Assembly: GCA_937957685.1 (NCBI GenBank)
Contig: CALGAO010000077.1
Location: 1 to 54,275, forward strand
Direction of reading: 5' to 3'
DNA from: an uncultured Paenibacillaceae bacterium
GTDB taxonomy: Bacteria; Bacillota; Bacilli; Paenibacillales; DA-C8
Length of the DNA: 54,275 bases
How positions within the stretch are numbered: the first letter of the stretch is position 1; each line of letters opens with the position of its first letter. The notes under the pieces were generated by a model that saw nothing but the letters and a program-made list of their open reading frames with translations, made no database searches and was not told the DNA's origin. Below are positions 50,938-54,275 of the stretch, piece by piece. Position numbers and translations under genes: made by a program.

Positions 50938-53238
50938 TCAGAACGTTCGGAATTCCACGATGACCTTGGCTGCCTCGGCGCGTGTCACCGATGCGCCCGG
51001 GCGATAGGTGCCATCCTCGTAACCGCCGATCAGACCGATGAAGGTCGCCTTGGCCGTGGCCTCCAGCGCCCAGTCCGGCACGCTCTCGCCGTCGCTGTAA
51101 GGCAGCTTCGACGAATAACCTTCCACCGCGCCATTGGCATACTCGTATGCGCGGATCAGCATCGTCACCATCTCCGCGCGGCTGATCGCGTCACCGAAGC
51201 CGAAGGTGCCGTCCGGCTTGCCCTTCGTGATGCCCGCCTTCTCAGCCGCCGCGATCTCCGCGGCATATAGGCTGTCTCCGGGCACATCGGGGAACGACGG
51301 TTCGCCGCCGTCGCCCGTCAGCCCCAGTGACCTGGCCAGCATCGCCACAAATTCTTCACGCGTCATGGCGCTCTCCGGTTCGAAGGTTGTGCCGGTGGTC
51401 CCACCGATGATCGCCGCCTTCGTCACAGCCTCGATGTATGAACTTGCCCAGTGATCCGCAGGCACATCAGTATAGGTGGATTCACGGACCAGCGTCTCGT
51501 ATACGGCAATCGCGATTTTCTGGACGAGCGGATTGCCGATCGACTGGGCCGTGGCATAATCGCTGGTCGTGGTCACCTCCGTGAGCACCGTCACGGCCGT
51601 TTCCTTGCCCGGTATGAGGAAGTATCCCGTGTCGTGGGTGACGTTCGCATTTTCCCCGGTCTTGTGAGCGATCGTTACATCCGGAAGCACCGCGCCGAAC
51701 TTGGTGTTCACCTCCTGCGCCTTCATCCAGCCGATGATCAGCTCGCGGGACTGCGCGGAGAGCAGATCCCCTTCGTAGATCTCGCTGAGCAGGCTCGTCA
51801 GGTCCGCCGCATTGATGTAGTTGTCCTGCTGTGGCGTGGGCGCGCTGGCGAACATCTTGCGCCCGAGATGCATGACCGTAAGCCCCAGATCGTCCATCAG
51901 CTCCTGGACGGTATCCAGGCCCACCACGTCGATCAGCACATTGGTCGCCGTGTTGTCCGATTGGGTGATCATCAGGCGGGCCAGGCGCTCGATCGTCACC
52001 TCCTGCGGGAAGGTTTCGTATTGGAGCGAGCCCGTGCCGCCAACGACGACCTCCGGCAGCACTGTGACCCTGTCCTCCAGGGACAATACCCCTCTGTCCA
52101 CCTGACGCATCAGCGCCGTCACCAGCGCCATCTTGATCGTGCTGGCCGGCGCATACGATTGCTCCGAGCCGAACACCGCTTCCTTCTTCGTCTTGCCGCT
52201 CAGATCCTTCAAACCAACGGATACGCGGATGCCTTCCCGCTGCGCCTGATCGATGATCGGCAGCAGGGTCAGCGCCATCTCCGGCCATGTCGCTTCATCC
52301 GTGGACACCTCCGGGTAGTCAAGGAGAAAGTTGTACACGGCCCTGGCGATGCGCTGCACGATCGGATTGCCAAGCTGTTGCGCCTTGCCGGAATCCTCCG
52401 GTTTCATCACCTTCGTCAGGACGACGATCGCGATCTCCTTGCCCGGCTCGAGGAAATACCCGACATCATGGCTGACGTCGCCCAGTTCACCGGTTTTGTG
52501 GGCGATCGGCTTGCCGGCCAGCGCGGCTCCGAACTTCGTCTTCACCTGCTGATCCTTCATCCATTCGAGGATCTGGTCTCGGGATGCTTCGGAGATGATC
52601 TCGCTGGTATAGATCTTGTCCAGCAGGATGAGCAGCTCCTCCGCATTGACATAGTTCTCTTCCTTCGGAGGCTTGGCAGTGGTCATCATCTTGCGCCCAA
52701 GCTGCATCACGTCGAAGCCCAGCTCGTCGATCAACTGCTTGACGCGCTCGAATCCAAGAAGATCGATCAGCACATTCGTCGCCGTATTGTCCGACTGGAT
52801 GATCATGAGCCTGGCCAGCCTGGCGATCTCGATGTCCTGCGGGAACTCCTCCTGCTGCAGCGTGCCTGCGCCGCCCACCACCTCTTCAGGAGTCACCGTG
52901 ATCACATCATTCAGAGTATAGATGCCAGCTTCGATGTCCTGCATCAGCGCGGTAACGATCGCCATCTTGATCGTGCTGGCTGCCAGATAAGCATCCCCGG
53001 ATCCCATCAGCAAGCTCTCACCGCCATAGGTGCCGCTCAGGTCCTTGATCCCGACCGCCACTTCCACACCGGCTTCCATTGCGGAGTCGATGATCGGCTG
53101 AAGGATGGTTTCCAGCCTGGTCAGCTTCCCGCCCGCTTCGGCGGAAGGCGCTGCATATACGGATTGCGAGAGCAACAGAGACCCAACCAGCAACAATGCC
53201 ATCCAACTTTTAGCGATGCTTCTTCTTGTTGTTCGCAT
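50938..53238 (-). CDS. Surface protein with two class A beta-lactamase-like domains and three SLH domains
   Basis: About 766 residues from the ATG at 53238 (GGGAGATGGA upstream). A signal peptide precedes two homologous penicillin-binding/beta-lactamase-2 domains. Domain 1 (about 40-310) keeps Ser88-TIK91, SDN 149-151, Glu194/Asn198 (ENYVN) and KTG 248-250. Domain 2 (about 320-590) keeps Ser366-TIK369, SDN 427-429 and KTG 526-528 but has Asp472 in place of the general-base Glu (DNYIN). Three S-layer homology domains follow (starting YTDVPADHWASSYIEA at about 588). It should be exported and bound to the cell wall. It may be a beta-lactamase or a wall-modifying serine hydrolase. Confidence 0.85.
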   Translation of the reverse strand: MRTTRRSIAKSWMALLLVGSLLLSQSVYAAPSAEAGGKLTRLETILQPIIDSAMEAGVEVAVGIKDLSGTYGGESLLMGSGDAYLAASTIKMAIVTALMQDIEAGIYTLNDVITVTPEEVVGGAGTLQQEEFPQDIEIARLARLMIIQSDNTATNVLIDLLGFERVKQLIDELGFDVMQLGRKMMTTAKPPKEENYVNAEELLILLDKIYTSEIISEASRDQILEWMKDQQVKTKFGAALAGKPIAHKTGELGDVSHDVGYFLEPGKEIAIVVLTKVMKPEDSGKAQQLGNPIVQRIARAVYNFLLDYPEVSTDEATWPEMALTLLPIIDQAQREGIRVSVGLKDLSGKTKKEAVFGSEQSYAPASTIKMALVTALMRQVDRGVLSLEDRVTVLPEVVVGGTGSLQYETFPQEVTIERLARLMITQSDNTATNVLIDVVGLDTVQELMDDLGLTVMHLGRKMFASAPTPQQDNYINAADLTSLLSEIYEGDLLSAQSRELIIGWMKAQEVNTKFGAVLPDVTIAHKTGENANVTHDTGYFLIPGKETAVTVLTEVTTTSDYATAQSIGNPLVQKIAIAVYETLVRESTYTDVPADHWASSYIEAVTKAAIIGGTTGTTFEPESAMTREEFVAMLARSLGLTGDGGEPSFPDVPGDSLYAAEIAAAEKAGITKGKPDGTFGFGDAISRAEMVTMLIRAYEYANGAVEGYSSKLPYSDGESVPDWALEATAKATFIGLIGGYEDGTYRPGASVTRAEAAKVIVEFRTF

Positions 53239-53272
53239 GACTCCATCTCCCAATCTTTATGTAATGTTTTAT

Positions 53273-53308
53273 CACACTAAATCATTAGTGTGTAATATTA
53301 CATTACAC
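53273..53308. promoter_or_regulatory. Stacked inverted repeats upstream of the SLH gene
   Basis: CACACTAA-ATCA-TTAGTGTG (8-bp arms, 53273-53292) overlaps a second repeat GTGTAAT-ATTAC-ATTACAC (53290-53308), which contains the perfect palindrome TGTAATATTACA (53291-53302). They lie 35-70 bases before the ATG and look like operators. Confidence 0.5.
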
Positions 53309-53588
53309 CCTGGCCTTGGAATAGTAAATCTAAACAATTTTATTCCATTGATTACGAAGTTTTATGTAAGATATAATTACATATGGTAACTCGCCTCCTA
53401 TGGCCGAATCCATGGATGGTCAAAGCAAACGGACCCGCAAGACGTCATCGCCATATCCGATCTCAGGCAATCACGTCTCGCGAGTCCGTATCATTCATTT
53501 GGCAGCAGATACCGTCATGATACCGTCAGTCGCTTCTGCTTCTATAAATAATTCCATCCTGCCAGTGCCGTTACTCCGACACGCATGA

Positions 53589-53626
53589 TCCCGTTCCCGA
53601 CTTCCTCCAGGGATCGGCGAACGGGA
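53589..53626. terminator. Stem-loop after the peroxiredoxin gene
   Basis: TCCCGTTC and GAACGGGA form a perfect 8-bp stem, with an inner CCGA/TCGG pairing, 18 bases after the stop on the minus strand. No T-run follows, so termination is uncertain. Confidence 0.5.
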
Positions 53627-53643
53627 CGAGCCAGGCAAACCCG

Positions 53644-54117
53644 TCACGATTCCAGCGACCTGATGTAGGCCAGCACTTCCTCCACATGCCCCTTCACCTT
53701 CACCTGGCGCCACTCCTTGATCAGCTCGCCATCCTTGCCGATGACGAAGGTGGAACGGACGATCCCCATGTATTCCCTGCCATACAGCTTTTTCTGCTGC
53801 CACACGCCGTACAGCTCGGCCACCAGATGGTCGACATCCGACAGCAACAGGAAGGGCAACCCGTACTTGTCCGCAAATTTCTCATGCCGGCTCACCGGGT
53901 CGGTGCTGATGCCGATGACCTTCACATTCATATTGGCAAACTCCGGATGATAATCGCGGAAGTCGCAAGCCTCCGCCGTGCAGGTCGCCGTCATATCCTT
54001 CGGATAAAAATACAACACCACATACTGCCCCCGATAATCGGACAGCTTCACCTTCTGACCGCCTGCAGCCGGGAGTTCGAAGTCAGGCGCCTGCTGACCC
54101 AACTGCAACAATGTCAT
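53644..54117 (-). CDS. bcp: Thioredoxin-dependent thiol peroxidase (BCP/PrxQ)
   Basis: 157 residues from the ATG at 54117 (GGAGGT eight bases upstream; MTLLQLGQQAPDFELPA is a normal start, although the frame is open to 54261). This peroxiredoxin reduces hydroperoxides with thioredoxin as donor. The peroxidatic Cys and the resolving Cys five residues later are in PKDMTATCTAEACDFRDYH. The usual TPGCT context reads TATCT here. VKVIGISTDPVSRHEKF and the C-terminal STFVIGKDGELIKEW are standard. It is the last gene before the terminal repeat. Confidence 0.94.
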   Translation of the reverse strand: MTLLQLGQQAPDFELPAAGGQKVKLSDYRGQYVVLYFYPKDMTATCTAEACDFRDYHPEFANMNVKVIGISTDPVSRHEKFADKYGLPFLLLSDVDHLVAELYGVWQQKKLYGREYMGIVRSTFVIGKDGELIKEWRQVKVKGHVEEVLAYIRSLES

Positions 54118-54198
54118 TTTCTTTAACCTCCTTGTATAAATCCAGAGCCCCTGCTTGCTCGTCCGCATCTCATCTCCATGCCATGAAACCTTAACAGA

Positions 54199-54275
54199 GT
54201 GAGTGTAAAATGTTTGTGGGCAGAAAAAAGGAATAATTGGTGAACGAATGCGGAAAAGCATGGAAAAAGGCTTCC
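54199..54275. repeat. 77-bp terminal inverted repeat, right copy
   Basis: This is the exact reverse complement of bases 1-77. It lies upstream of the peroxiredoxin gene, outside its likely coding region. The two copies point outward in opposite directions, so the window is bounded by inverted copies of one repeated sequence whose remainder is not present here. Confidence 0.9.

Larger units (their letters stand above)
53239..53643. other. 405-bp region upstream of the SLH gene
   Basis: AT-rich, with inverted repeats near 53273-53308 and a stem-loop at 53589-53626. Short open frames exist but show no ribosome site or protein-like composition. No tRNA or other structured RNA was recognised. Confidence 0.4.

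Noticed and set aside
53290..53308. BlaI/MecI operator before the double beta-lactamase gene
   Set aside because: The palindrome TGTAATATTACA has the half-sites in the opposite order from the BlaI TACA..TGTA pattern, and no blaI or blaR gene is present.
54118..54261. N-terminal extension of the peroxiredoxin into the terminal repeat
   Set aside because: The ATG at 54117 has an ideal GGAGGT site and gives the normal 157-residue protein; the extension has no homology-like features.

Overview
This is a GC-rich Firmicutes segment, most likely from Paenibacillus or a close relative. The reasons are the AraC-linked LplB/LplC/lipoprotein sugar ABC operon, the many copper-amine-oxidase-like stalk and SLH surface proteins, Shine-Dalgarno-led genes with frequent GTG/TTG starts, and the gene order. 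From moxR to yerC the core genes run as in Bacillus subtilis (yeaC-yeaD-yebA-guaA-pbuG, then purEKBCSQLFMNHD, then yerB and yerC). No rRNA, tRNA, cas gene or complete insertion sequence was seen. The first and last 77 bases are exact reverse complements of each other, so the window probably is a whole assembly contig whose two ends enter the same repeat.

Layout (nearly everything is on the minus strand, so transcription runs right to left). 74-5.1 kb: a possible gene remnant, then a sugar ABC importer (lipoprotein, two permeases) with an AraC regulator. 5.4-7.8 kb: lipid kinase, CbiX-like chelatase, YerC. 8.0-11.8 kb: a low-complexity YqfQ-like protein (plus strand), YerB, a DUF4349 lipoprotein and a Bax-inhibitor-1 membrane protein. 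12.0-26.5 kb: the complete 12-gene purine operon purEKBCSQLFMNHD, which makes IMP from PRPP; it has a strong promoter and PurR-box-like sites. 27.1-27.9 kb: an ANT(6)-type aminoglycoside adenylyltransferase. 28.1-29.5 kb: a PbuG-type purine permease with the same PurR-type control region. 29.7-36.7 kb: an accessory block carrying a five-gene phospho-signalling operon. 37.2-38.2 kb: a secreted stalk-domain protein. 38.4-45.6 kb: guaA and a moxR-DUF58-transglutaminase operon. 45.7-46.0 kb: a regular array of palindromes. 46.1-53.2 kb: a repeat-rich polysaccharide deacetylase, a regulator/membrane-protease-like pair, a metallophosphoesterase and a surface-anchored protein with two beta-lactamase-like domains. 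53.6-54.1 kb: a PrxQ/BCP peroxiredoxin.

The best candidate for an under-described system is the 30.6-36.7 kb operon. It encodes an Ala/Glu-rich repeat protein, a PIN-nuclease/Ser-Thr-kinase/zinc-ribbon fusion, a von Willebrand A protein, a PP2C phosphatase and a polytopic membrane protein. The kinase, VWA and phosphatase match the TerY-P (E. coli YegI/YegL/YegK) triad; the PIN fusion and the two extra partners are the unusual part. The operon sits between guaA and pbuG, which are neighbours in B. subtilis.

A second theme is recent in-frame tandem duplication: units of 30, 93, 108, 114, 132 and 144 bp occur inside four unrelated coding regions. A third is non-coding repetition: six 23-24-bp palindromes spaced 50-52 bp apart at 45.7-46.0 kb, and a degenerate repeat field upstream of guaA.
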